From CALJFL01 sp964590005 (lineage in GTDB: Bacteria > Pseudomonadota > Gammaproteobacteria > Pseudomonadales > Halieaceae), in the NCBI GenBank assembly GCA_964590005.1, contig CAZPVJ010000186.1:1-64000 (forward strand): a DNA stretch of 64,000 bases, read 5' to 3'. The notes beneath the pieces were generated by a model. That model ran no database searches. It was not told the DNA's origin and saw only the letters and a program-made list of their open reading frames with translations. A program made the translations under genes and the position numbers. Positions 1-7,632 of the stretch are shown one piece after another (position 1 is the first letter of the stretch; the number at the start of each line of letters is the position of its first letter).

Positions 1-755
1 GTCTGGGTGCCATTGGCTCATTGGTGGCGGAGATGGCGCTCACCTTTGGCATGGAAGTGGTCGGTTACGACCCCGCGCTGTCAGTGGAGGCGGCCTGGCG
101 CCTGTCCAGCAGGGTCCAGAAGGCCGATGCAATATCGGCGCTGTTTGCCCGCTGCGACTATATATCGCTGCACTTGCCTGTATTGGATTCCACGCGGGGC
201 CTCGTCAACGCGGAACTGCTGTCGAATGTGCGCCCCGGTACGTGCCTGATCAACTTCGCCCGTCAGGAAATTGTGGATGGCGGTGCCATCATTGAGGCCC
301 TGGAATCCGGCAAGCTGCGCCGCTACATCGCTGACTTTCCAGCGCCAGGATTGATTGGCCGAGAAGACGTCATCCTCATGCCCCACATCGGTGCCAGCAC
401 CGACGAAGCAGAGGATAACTGCGCCATCATGGCGGCTAATCAGCTGCGTGACTTTCTCGAGAATGGCAATATCAAAAACTCGGTCAACTTTCCGGCGACT
501 CAGCTGGAACATGTCACCGGCTGCCGCCTCGCGGTAACCAACGCCAATGTGCCAGCGGTGTTAACCAGCATTCTTTCCATTCTGGCTGAGGCGGATATCA
601 ACGTGATAGACATGCTCAACAAGAGCCGTGACGAGATTGCCTATAACCTGATCGACATTGAGTCACAGCCCAGTCCTGAGGCCCTGGTCGCCATGGAGGC
701 ACTGGAGGGTGTCATCAGCGTGCGTTTGATCGGTAATTGCGGGGGCCAGTGCTAG
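1..755 (+). CDS. serA: D-3-phosphoglycerate dehydrogenase, 3' part (5' cut by window)
   Basis: The reading frame is open from base 3, so the 5' end lies outside the window. Visible is the second half of the NAD-binding fold: the end of the glycine loop (LGAIGSLVAEM), the ribose-binding Asp (VVGYDP), the active-site Arg (NFARQEIVD) and the His of MPHIGASTDEAEDNCA. It is followed by FLENGNIKNSVNFP, typical of the shorter ~390-residue SerA type, and a C-terminal ACT domain (about residues 175-250 of this fragment) that normally senses serine. The enzyme oxidises 3-phosphoglycerate to 3-phosphohydroxypyruvate, the first step of serine synthesis in the cytoplasm. Odd: the loop that carries the catalytic Glu in this enzyme family reads ADFPAPGLIG, with no Glu. 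Its stop overlaps that of the convergent next gene. Confidence 0.9.
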   Translation, partial: LGAIGSLVAEMALTFGMEVVGYDPALSVEAAWRLSSRVQKADAISALFARCDYISLHLPVLDSTRGLVNAELLSNVRPGTCLINFARQEIVDGGAIIEALESGKLRRYIADFPAPGLIGREDVILMPHIGASTDEAEDNCAIMAANQLRDFLENGNIKNSVNFPATQLEHVTGCRLAVTNANVPAVLTSILSILAEADINVIDMLNKSRDEIAYNLIDIESQPSPEALVAMEALEGVISVRLIGNCGGQC

Positions 756-1606
756 CGCGCAGGCTCCTCACTTTCGTCGCTTGCTCTATCCGGCTCTGCG
801 GCGACGTATAACTCACGTTCTTCTGCCGTTAGCTCACCGGCGCCCTCCCAGGGCGTCAGGCGCTGTTCTGCGTAACGGTGAAAGTCCAGGAAGGGATATT
901 TGATGATGTCGAAGTAGGGCGAGTAATCGAAGTCGCTCGGCGTGCACAGTTTAGGATTGCGCATGTATAGCTTAACCTTGCCGCCCTCAACACGCTTAAC
1001 CAGCGGCAGGATGGGAAACTGGATACTGCCAAACCCCTCAGCAATCATTGTTGAGCAGACCGTGTGGGTATTCTTCCCCGGGTTGGTGCTGAACAGGCTA
1101 GAACGCCAACGTCGCGGCATGATGAACCACGGGAATAGAAAGCGGGCAAGATCAAATATCTGGCGTACATCGTAGGCGGTACCCAGTTCATTGATCGCGT
1201 GGGTAATAACCTTCTGGCTGTCGCCATAGCCCAGGCCCCGTGGCCGGCAAATCCGCAGATGTTCCAACTCGTAGGTCGTCAAGGGTCTCACCACCGTGCC
1301 CAGGCCGAGTTCGCTCTCAATGATCAGCTGTTTGTCCGCGGTGCCCGGGTAGTGCTTGCGCAGTGTGTCCTTGAGTAGAGGATCTTCGATGTCATGGATT
1401 CGTCCTATATACAGCGCAGCGTGGGACCAGCTACTCTGGGTGATCAGCTTGATGACCTCGCTGACACGGGAGCGGCCTTCAACCAAAATCACGTCGCAAG
1501 GTTTGACCTCGTGCCGTATACGCTCGAAATCACTGAGCGGCGTAGAAGGGAGTGGCTTCTGGTGCTTGAGCCATGAGACGACCCTGTTTCGAATCCAGTT
1601 GATCAT
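752..1606 (-). CDS. YiiX/YebB-like permuted papain-type cysteine hydrolase
   Basis: A 284-residue protein of the circularly permuted NlpC/P60-papain superfamily (YiiX/YebB-like). The N-terminal block CDVILVEGRSRVSEVIKLIT followed by SSWSHAALYIG carries the catalytic His. The Cys lies in HTVCSTMIAEGF near residue 185, the His-before-Cys order expected after permutation. Members are amidases or peptidases, often linked to lipids or the envelope, but the substrate here is unknown. I see no clear signal peptide; the N-terminus is basic and amphipathic. The last ~30 residues are acidic (AEPDRASDESEEPAR) and probably disordered. It converges on serA and is divergent from the DUF1285 gene. Confidence 0.75.
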   Translation of the reverse strand: MINWIRNRVVSWLKHQKPLPSTPLSDFERIRHEVKPCDVILVEGRSRVSEVIKLITQSSWSHAALYIGRIHDIEDPLLKDTLRKHYPGTADKQLIIESELGLGTVVRPLTTYELEHLRICRPRGLGYGDSQKVITHAINELGTAYDVRQIFDLARFLFPWFIMPRRWRSSLFSTNPGKNTHTVCSTMIAEGFGSIQFPILPLVKRVEGGKVKLYMRNPKLCTPSDFDYSPYFDIIKYPFLDFHRYAEQRLTPWEGAGELTAEERELYVAAEPDRASDESEEPAR

Positions 1607-1678
1607 GATTGTCGTAGCGATAGAGAGTTAGCAACGTTTATAACGCAGGTATGCACCCTGCGCCAGAGGCAAGGGACT

Positions 1679-2209
1679 ATGGACGCCAAACTTGAGCGAA
1701 TCGAAGGGCAGGTCGCCGGTAAGCGAAACCTCGAATCACCGCCATTGCACCTGTGGCAACCACCCTTGTCGGGTGACATAGCGATCCAGATTGATGCCGA
1801 GGGTCGTTGGTTTCATGAGGGTAGTGCCATTACACGCGAGGCGATCGTCAATCTTTTCAGCCGTATTCTGCGCAGGGAAGAAGACGGGGAATACTACCTG
1901 GTGACGCCCGCTGAGAAGTGGCGCATTGAGGTCGCCCTGCATCCGCTGGTGGTGGTAGACGTCGACAGCGCAGGGGAGGGCGAAGGGAGTGTTCTCACCA
2001 TGACGCTGAATAACGGTAGCCGGGTTGAAATTGGTGTCGAACACCCATTGCACCCCGAGCCGCGTCGCGACGGCGTTGCGGTCGTCTCTCTTGCGCATGG
2101 GTTAACCGCAATAATGTCGCGCCCCAGCTGGTATCACCTTGTGGAATTGGCTGGGGAAAACATGCAGGTTTTCTCAAACGGCTACGAATACAGGCTGGCC
2201 CAGGCTTAA
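1679..2209 (+). CDS. DUF1285 domain-containing protein
   Basis: A 176-residue cytoplasmic protein matching the DUF1285 family: PLHLWQPPLSGDIAIQID, then RWFHEGSAITREAIVNLFSR, then EYYLVTPAEKWRIEV, the usual order of conserved blocks. The family has a structurally known but functionally unassigned fold and is common in gamma- and alphaproteobacteria as a single gene. The ATG is preceded by AGAGG about ten bases upstream and by a closer AAGGGA. No catalytic residues can be named. It ends 21 bases before the convergent ETF-QO gene. The call rests on remembered family sequence; no function is implied. Confidence 0.75.
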   Translation: MDAKLERIEGQVAGKRNLESPPLHLWQPPLSGDIAIQIDAEGRWFHEGSAITREAIVNLFSRILRREEDGEYYLVTPAEKWRIEVALHPLVVVDVDSAGEGEGSVLTMTLNNGSRVEIGVEHPLHPEPRRDGVAVVSLAHGLTAIMSRPSWYHLVELAGENMQVFSNGYEYRLAQA

Positions 2210-2230
2210 GCCCTGGGCACTACCAGAGGG

Positions 2231-3883
2231 TTACATGTTCGGGTAATTGGGGCCACCAAAGCCCTCGGGGGCAACCCAGGTGATATTCTGGGCGGGGTCC
2301 TTGATATCGCAGGTTTTGCAGTGAACACAGTTCTGGCCATTGATCTGGAACCGCTGGCCGCCCTCATCCTCAACAATTTCATAAACACCCGCCGGGCAGT
2401 AACGTTGCGCGGGCTCGTCATATAGCGGCAGGTTTTTGTCCAGTGGGACGCTGGCGTCCGCCAGGGTCAGGTGGCAGGGTTGGTCTTCTTCGTGATTGGT
2501 GTTGGAAAGAAACACCGAGGACAAACGATCGAAGCTGATGGTATTGTCGGGCTTGGGATAATCAATTTTCTTACTTTCCGCCGCCGGCTTGAGGGTCGCG
2601 TAATCGGGCACTGTGTCATTGAGTGTGAATGGCAGCTTGCCGCGGAATATCGTCTGGTCAATCCAGACCATTGCCGAGCCCAGCATAAAGCCGAACTTGT
2701 GCATGAAGCCAGAGAAATTACGCGTGCTATGCAGTTCCTCGTGCAGCCATGAGGCCTCGACATTACTGGCGTAACTCTCCAGGTCGGCGGGTGCCGATGC
2801 ACCTGCCGCCAGTGCTTCTACCACGCTCTCGGCGGCCAACAGGCCACTTTTCATGGCAGTGTGGTTGCCCTTGATCTTGACGCTGTTTAGCGTGCCGGCA
2901 TCGCATCCGAGGAGCAGGCCACCCGGGAAGTGCATTTTCGGTAGTGAGTTCAATCCGCCCTTGGCGATCGCTCTGGCGCCATAGCTGAGCCGCGAGCCAC
3001 CCTCCAGGTACTTGATTGTTTCAGGGTGATGCTTCCAGCGCTGGAACTCCTCGTAAGGGCTCACATGTGGGTTACTGTAGTTCAGGTCGGTGATCAGGCC
3101 GATGTACACCTGGTTATTCTCGGCGTGATACAAAAAAGCACCGCCGCTGGAGCCACTTTCGCTGAGCGGCCAGCCCAGGCCGTGTACCACAAGGCCCTCC
3201 TGGTGCTTGTCTGCAGGAATCTCCCAGATCTCCTTGATGCCAATGCCGTAGTGCTGGGGGTCCTTGCCCTCGTCAAGTCCGAAGTGCTTGATCAGTTGCT
3301 TGCCGAGGTGGCCGCGACAGCCCTCAGCAAACAGCGTGTACTTGCCATGGAGTTCCATTCCGGGCATATAGCTGTCTTTGTGTTCGCCAGACTCGCTGAT
3401 ACCCATGTCACCCGTGGCGATACCCTTAACCCGTCCATCGTCGTGAAACAGCACCTCTGAGGCGGCGAACCCGGGATAAACCTCGACGCCGAGATTTTCG
3501 GCCTGCTCGGCGAGCCAGCGACAGACATTTCCCATGGAAACGATATAGTTGCCATCGTTATGGGTGGGTGGAGGAATGAAGATATTGGGTAGTTTGATGG
3601 CGCCCTTGCCACTGGTGTAGAAAAAGAATCGGTCTTCGGATACGGCGGTCTTGAGTGGCGCGCCCATTTCCTTCCAGTTGGGAAACAACTCGTCCATGGC
3701 CCGCGGTTCCAGGACCGCGCCAGACAGGGTATGAGCACCGACCTCGGAGCCCTTTTCCACCACGCAGACGGTGACTTCCTGCTCCTTTGCCTGGGCCAGT
3801 TGCATGATGCGACAGGCGGCAGAGAGGCCGGCAGGGCCAGCGCCGACGATAACGACATCAAATTCCATAGATTCTCGTTCCAC
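2231..3883 (-). CDS. Electron transfer flavoprotein-ubiquinone oxidoreductase
   Basis: Inner-membrane-associated enzyme that passes electrons from reduced ETF through FAD and a 4Fe-4S cluster to ubiquinone, linking acyl-CoA and amino acid dehydrogenases to respiration. The FAD motif VVIVGAGPAGLSAA is at the N-terminus. The C-terminal cluster ligands are the Cys of RYCPAGVYEIV plus CVHCKTC, followed by the family-typical ending GFGGPNYPNM. I choose the GTG at 3883 (550 residues, starting MERESMEFD): it has AGAGGA seven bases upstream and resembles Pseudomonas homologues. A longer ATG start at 3946 and a shorter one at 3868 are possible. It is divergent from etfBA, its electron donor, across a region with two palindromes. 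Confidence 0.95.
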   Translation of the reverse strand: MERESMEFDVVIVGAGPAGLSAACRIMQLAQAKEQEVTVCVVEKGSEVGAHTLSGAVLEPRAMDELFPNWKEMGAPLKTAVSEDRFFFYTSGKGAIKLPNIFIPPPTHNDGNYIVSMGNVCRWLAEQAENLGVEVYPGFAASEVLFHDDGRVKGIATGDMGISESGEHKDSYMPGMELHGKYTLFAEGCRGHLGKQLIKHFGLDEGKDPQHYGIGIKEIWEIPADKHQEGLVVHGLGWPLSESGSSGGAFLYHAENNQVYIGLITDLNYSNPHVSPYEEFQRWKHHPETIKYLEGGSRLSYGARAIAKGGLNSLPKMHFPGGLLLGCDAGTLNSVKIKGNHTAMKSGLLAAESVVEALAAGASAPADLESYASNVEASWLHEELHSTRNFSGFMHKFGFMLGSAMVWIDQTIFRGKLPFTLNDTVPDYATLKPAAESKKIDYPKPDNTISFDRLSSVFLSNTNHEEDQPCHLTLADASVPLDKNLPLYDEPAQRYCPAGVYEIVEDEGGQRFQINGQNCVHCKTCDIKDPAQNITWVAPEGFGGPNYPNM

Positions 3884-3958
3884 AGCAGAGTCCTCTTGTA
3901 TGCGGCGGGGGGTCGATGGTTCCAGGCAGGAACCCCTTAAAGACACGCAAGTATATAA

Positions 3959-3974
3959 TTTTTAACGTTAAAAA
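3959..3974. promoter_or_regulatory. 16-bp perfect palindrome, candidate operator between ETF-QO and etfBA
   Basis: TTTTTAACGTTAAAAA is a perfect palindrome in the divergent region, next to a TATAAT-like element (3954-3959, plus strand) and TATACT on the minus strand (3950-3955). Such symmetry suits a dimeric repressor. ETF genes in proteobacteria are known targets of fatty-acid and branched-chain amino acid regulators (PsrA, LiuR types). Assigning either here is a guess; no regulator gene lies in the window. Confidence 0.4.
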
Positions 3975-3975
3975 A

Positions 3976-3994
3976 CCATTGACGCCATCAATGG
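3976..3994. promoter_or_regulatory. Inverted repeat CCATTGA-N5-TCAATGG, candidate operator
   Basis: Two 7-bp arms separated by CGCCA, one base after the preceding palindrome. The centre-to-centre distance is about 18 bp, nearly two helical turns, which would put two dimers on neighbouring faces. It could also be part of a 5' leader hairpin. Seen directly; function inferred. Confidence 0.35.
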
Positions 3995-4154
3995 CGAGTA
4001 TCTGCCAGCTGTCTGAAGCTGTATATATTTCTGCCTCGAATGGCTATTGACCCGAGAACTTAATGGCGGCAAGATACCCGCCCGATATGAATGGCTCGGG
4101 CATTATCTACCCGTCCCAGCCGCACATTCACCCCTGCAATCCAATGGAGAATCC

Positions 4155-4904
4155 ATGAAGGTTCTTGTAGCCATAAAGCGCGTTGTTGACTACAACGTCA
4201 AGGTTCGCGCGAAAGCAGATGGCACCGATGTTGACCTCAACAACGTCAAAATGGCCATCAACCCGTTTTGTGAAATCGCCGTAGAAGAAGCTGTGCGTCT
4301 GAAAGAGGCCGGCGTTGCCACAGAAGTAATCGCCGTATCGGTCGGCGACAAATCCTGCCAGGAACAAATTCGTACGGCTCTGGCCCTGGGTGCTGACCGA
4401 GGTATCCAGGTAGAGACCGAAGGGGCTGTCGAGCCACTGGTCGTGGCCAAATTACTTAAGGGCGTGGTCGAGAAAGAAGAGCCCCGCCTGGTGATTTTGG
4501 GCAAGCAGTCTATCGATGGTGACAATAACCAGACTGGACAGATGCTGGGCGCGTTAACCAACATGCCACAGGGCACATTTGCCTCTGAAGTTACGGTAGA
4601 TGGCGACAAGCTGAACGTCATTCGAGAAGTCGATGGTGGTCTGCAGACCGTCAGCCTCAACCTGCCGGCTATTGTTACCACTGATTTGCGCCTCAACGAA
4701 CCGCGTTACGCTTCACTGCCGAATATCATGAAGGCCAAGAAAAAGCCGCTTGATGTATTTTCTCCTGCAGACCTGGGCGTAGAGGTTACCACTCACCTGA
4801 CGCAACTGCGCGTTGAACCGCCGGCAGAACGTCAGGCCGGTATCAAGGTTGAAGATGTCGACCAGCTTGTCGACAAACTGAAGAACGAGGCGAAGGTAAT
4901 CTGA
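4155..4904 (+). CDS. etfB: Electron transfer flavoprotein beta subunit
   Basis: 249 residues beginning MKVLVAIKRVVDYNVKVR, the standard start of EtfB, with GGAGA a few bases upstream; a longer in-frame extension to 4047 has no family support. The small subunit of the ETF heterodimer binds AMP and contacts the dehydrogenases that donate electrons. The block DNNQTGQMLGALTNMPQGTF is the conserved EtfB signature region and includes the recognition area. Its stop overlaps the etfA start (ATGA), so the two are translationally coupled. The acceptor enzyme ETF-QO is encoded divergently next door, giving a complete ETF module. Confidence 0.96.
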   Translation: MKVLVAIKRVVDYNVKVRAKADGTDVDLNNVKMAINPFCEIAVEEAVRLKEAGVATEVIAVSVGDKSCQEQIRTALALGADRGIQVETEGAVEPLVVAKLLKGVVEKEEPRLVILGKQSIDGDNNQTGQMLGALTNMPQGTFASEVTVDGDKLNVIREVDGGLQTVSLNLPAIVTTDLRLNEPRYASLPNIMKAKKKPLDVFSPADLGVEVTTHLTQLRVEPPAERQAGIKVEDVDQLVDKLKNEAKVI

Positions 4905-5833
4905 TGAGCACTCTGGTTATTGCAGAACACGATAACGGCAGTCTCAAACCTGCCACTCTCAATGCGGTAGCAGCCGCCCAGGCGCTGGGCGCTGATATCG
5001 ATATCCTGGTCGCTGGCGCAAGCTGCGGCGGTGCCGCTGAGGCCGCATCCGCAGTCGCAGGTGTTGGCAAGGTTCTGGTGGCGGACAATGCCGCTTACGA
5101 GCACCAGCTCGCCGAAAATGTGAGCCTGCTCATTGCTGAAGTCGCGGCCGGCTATGACAATGTTGTCGCCCCAGCGACGACCAATGGCAAGAACACCATG
5201 CCACGTGTGGCGGCGCTATTGGATGTCGCGCAGATCTCTGACATCACCGGCGTAGAGTCGGCTGACACGTTCAAGCGGCCCATTTATGCGGGCAACGTTA
5301 TCGCAACAGTACAAACTTCTGATGCCAAGAAAGTCATTACTGTCCGTACCACGGCTTTCGATGCTGTTGCGGCAGAGGGCGGATCGGCGAGTGTTGAAGC
5401 CGTTGACGCTGTTCACGACGCGGGTATCTCCTCGTTCGTCGGTGAAGAAGTCGCAGAATCTGATCGGCCCGAGCTGACCGCAGCGCCTGTTGTTATCTCC
5501 GGTGGACGCGGCATGCAGAACGGTGAAAACTTCAAACTACTGGACGGCATCGCTGACAAGCTGGGTGCCGCGATCGGTGCCTCGCGCGCTGCGGTGGATG
5601 CGGGTTTTGTGCCCAACGACATGCAGGTTGGCCAGACCGGTAAAATCGTTGCCCCTGACTTGTATATTGCGGTCGGAATCTCCGGTGCGATTCAGCACCT
5701 CGCAGGCATGAAGGACTCCAAGGTTATCGTTGCCATCAACAAGGATGAAGATGCCCCGATTTTCCAGGTTGCCGATTATGGCCTGGTAGCAGATCTGTTC
5801 GATGCGCTGCCCGAGCTGGAGAGCAAGTTGTAG
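4904..5833 (+). CDS. etfA: Electron transfer flavoprotein alpha subunit
   Basis: 309 residues, the normal length. The N-terminal domain begins MSTLVIAEHDNGSLKPATL. The C-terminal FAD-binding domain shows SGGRGMQNGENFKLLD, GASRAAVDAGFVPNDMQVGQ and GISGAIQHLAGMKDSK, the last two contacting flavin. EtfA carries the redox-active FAD of the heterodimer and shuttles electrons from acyl-CoA and related dehydrogenases to ETF-QO. It starts inside the last codon of etfB and is followed after 19 bases by a clear intrinsic terminator, so etfBA is a two-gene operon. Confidence 0.96.
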   Translation: MSTLVIAEHDNGSLKPATLNAVAAAQALGADIDILVAGASCGGAAEAASAVAGVGKVLVADNAAYEHQLAENVSLLIAEVAAGYDNVVAPATTNGKNTMPRVAALLDVAQISDITGVESADTFKRPIYAGNVIATVQTSDAKKVITVRTTAFDAVAAEGGSASVEAVDAVHDAGISSFVGEEVAESDRPELTAAPVVISGGRGMQNGENFKLLDGIADKLGAAIGASRAAVDAGFVPNDMQVGQTGKIVAPDLYIAVGISGAIQHLAGMKDSKVIVAINKDEDAPIFQVADYGLVADLFDALPELESKL

Positions 5834-5852
5834 GCAACCCAAGGGCTGCCTG

Positions 5853-5879
5853 GAAAACCGGCCTCGCGCCGGTTTTTTT
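5853..5879 (+). terminator. Rho-independent terminator of etfBA
   Basis: AAACCGGC-CTC-GCGCCGGTTTTTTT: a GC-rich hairpin (AACCGGC paired with GCCGGTT around a short loop) directly followed by seven T residues, 20 bases after the etfA stop. The A-run on the left arm gives it some activity toward the convergent antiporter gene as well. Confidence 0.9.
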
Positions 5880-5917
5880 CTGCCCGCTCAAAAAACAGCA
5901 AGCGTGAAAGCGTTGGT

Positions 5918-7090
5918 TTAATCCCTGCGGAGGCGGTCAGAGATTGCAATTGGCGTCGGATAGTTCAGTACGACAATGTACGAGGAGACAAGTAGCGTAA
6001 TGATCGTAGTGGCCTGGATCAGTAGCGAGGCCTGCTCGCTGATCAGGGCACTTCCGACCGCTACGTAGGCAATCAGCAAGGAAAATTCCGAGGCCTGCCC
6101 CAGGCGGAAACCGAGATCCCAGGCCAGGATACGCTTTTCACTGACGCCCTTGAGCAAAAAGCGATAAACCACTGGCTTGAGTGACAGCACCAGCGCTGAC
6201 AGCACGAGAGCGGGTAATAACACCTGCTCCAGCAAGGCGAGGTCGAAGCGCGCTCCGACCGAGAAGAAAAAAAGGATAAGAAAGAAGTCCCTGAGCGGTT
6301 TCAGGTTCACTGCGATGTATTGCGATATCGGGCTGGTAGCGATGCTGATACCCGCTATGAAAGCGCCAATCTCGGCTGAGAGGCCGAGCAACTGGGCGCT
6401 TTCGGCCACTCCCAGGCACCAGCCGATCGCCAGCAGGAAAATGTATTCGTGGAAGCGGTCAAAGCGTGAGATCAGGGGCAACAGTACAAACTTGACTGTC
6501 AGCCAGGTGGCCGCGCCCAGCAGAGGCAGGCTGAGCAGGGACAGTGCCAGGTCACTACCCACGGCCGCTTCACCGGAAGATGCACTTAACAGCAGCATCA
6601 GCACAATAATCGCCAGCAGGTCCTGCAAAAGCAGCAGGCCGATCATCAGTTCGCCAATATGCCGATGGTGCAGAACCGTTGTGGGTAGCAACTTTATCCC
6701 GATGATGGTGGAGGAGAACATCATCGCCGCTCCCACAATCAGGGAATCCCGGGTATCAAATCCAAATCCCAGCGCGACGGCAAAACCGATGGCCAGGAAA
6801 ATAGCGGAGCTGAAAACGCCCACCACGGTCGATTTGCGCAGGGTCGACCAGAGTGCCTGGGGCTGCATATCCAGTCCCAGCAGAAAAAGCAGAAAAATGA
6901 TACCGATATGGCCAATGTCTGAAAGCAGGTTCAGATCGGTAACCATGGACAGGCCGTAGGGCCCAATGGTCGCTCCGAGGGCGATATAGGCAATGATCAG
7001 GGGCTGGCGTGTATAAAGCGCAATAGAGGCGAAGATGGCAGCGCCGCTGAAAATAAGGAAAAAGGAAAAGGTGACGGAGCTAACGTCCAT
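5918..7090 (-). CDS. CPA2-family cation:proton antiporter (KefB/C-like membrane domain only)
   Basis: A 390-residue polytopic membrane protein with roughly 11-13 hydrophobic segments covering the whole length. Family features include IAYIALGATIGPYGLSM near the start, GFGFDTRDSLIVGAAMMFSS, and GLSAEIGAFIAGISIA. It contains only the Na+/H+ exchanger-type domain: the protein stops after TPIAISDRLRRD, so the TrkA-N nucleotide-binding domain of KefB/C is absent. It probably exchanges K+ or Na+ for H+ across the inner membrane. It is transcribed alone, convergent with etfBA. The ion cannot be told from sequence. Confidence 0.85.
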   Translation of the reverse strand: MDVSSVTFSFFLIFSGAAIFASIALYTRQPLIIAYIALGATIGPYGLSMVTDLNLLSDIGHIGIIFLLFLLGLDMQPQALWSTLRKSTVVGVFSSAIFLAIGFAVALGFGFDTRDSLIVGAAMMFSSTIIGIKLLPTTVLHHRHIGELMIGLLLLQDLLAIIVLMLLLSASSGEAAVGSDLALSLLSLPLLGAATWLTVKFVLLPLISRFDRFHEYIFLLAIGWCLGVAESAQLLGLSAEIGAFIAGISIATSPISQYIAVNLKPLRDFFLILFFFSVGARFDLALLEQVLLPALVLSALVLSLKPVVYRFLLKGVSEKRILAWDLGFRLGQASEFSLLIAYVAVGSALISEQASLLIQATTIITLLVSSYIVVLNYPTPIAISDRLRRD

Positions 7091-7170
7091 GCGATGCCAA
7101 ACCCGGAAACTGAATCAGTGGAGTGTAATCAACCGGCTACGAGAGATAAACCGGGGAGGGCGGTGATGTT

Positions 7171-7632
7171 TCAGCCGCGGCGCCTGAACAAGGGGTCCGG
7201 TTGCCTGATATCCGCCTGATAATTATTGCTGAAGGGTTGCAGGATACGCAGCGTTGTTTCCAGCAGGCTCTCATCTTCAAACTGAAACGCATTAAAGCCG
7301 CAACGACTGAGGTAATCCGCCTGGTCTGGAATAAACGCACCAACGGCGCGCAGTTCACCGGCAAAGCCTTTCTCCCTGAGCTCGCGGGCGTAAGAAAAGC
7401 CGCGCCCGTCAGTAAATGCAGGGAAATTAATGGCCACGAGATCAATCTGGTCCAGATGATCCAGCAGGGGGGTAGCGCCATCTCCTGGCTCTAGCTGGAC
7501 AGCGCTACCGTTCTTGTCAGCGAGTTCCTGCCACTGTGCCAGGTTCAGAATATGACCGGCTACCTCCCGCTCAGGATCAGCGGGGAGTAGGTCGGTCTCG
7601 GCGATAACGCCGTCTTTAATCAGCTTTGGCAT
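7171..7632 (-). CDS. DUF934 protein, partner of sulfite reductase
   Basis: A 153-residue protein matching DUF934, a family found almost always next to CysI/NirB-type hemoproteins. Conserved blocks are LPADPEREVAGHILNLAQW, AINFPAFTDGRGFSYARELR and GAFIPDQADYLSRCGFNAFQ. It has a strong AAGGAG ribosome binding site and its start overlaps the end of the reductase gene by 17 bases, so both are co-translated. The role is unproven; a need in assimilatory sulfate reduction is the usual assumption. The single Cys in LSRCGFNAF is conserved in my memory of the family but has no known job. Confidence 0.88.
   Translation of the reverse strand: MPKLIKDGVIAETDLLPADPEREVAGHILNLAQWQELADKNGSAVQLEPGDGATPLLDHLDQIDLVAINFPAFTDGRGFSYARELREKGFAGELRAVGAFIPDQADYLSRCGFNAFQFEDESLLETTLRILQPFSNNYQADIRQPDPLFRRRG

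Noticed and set aside
2199..2217. Hairpin CCCAGG/CCTGGG at the end of the DUF1285 gene
   Set aside because: Only six base pairs and no T-tract; not supported as a terminator.
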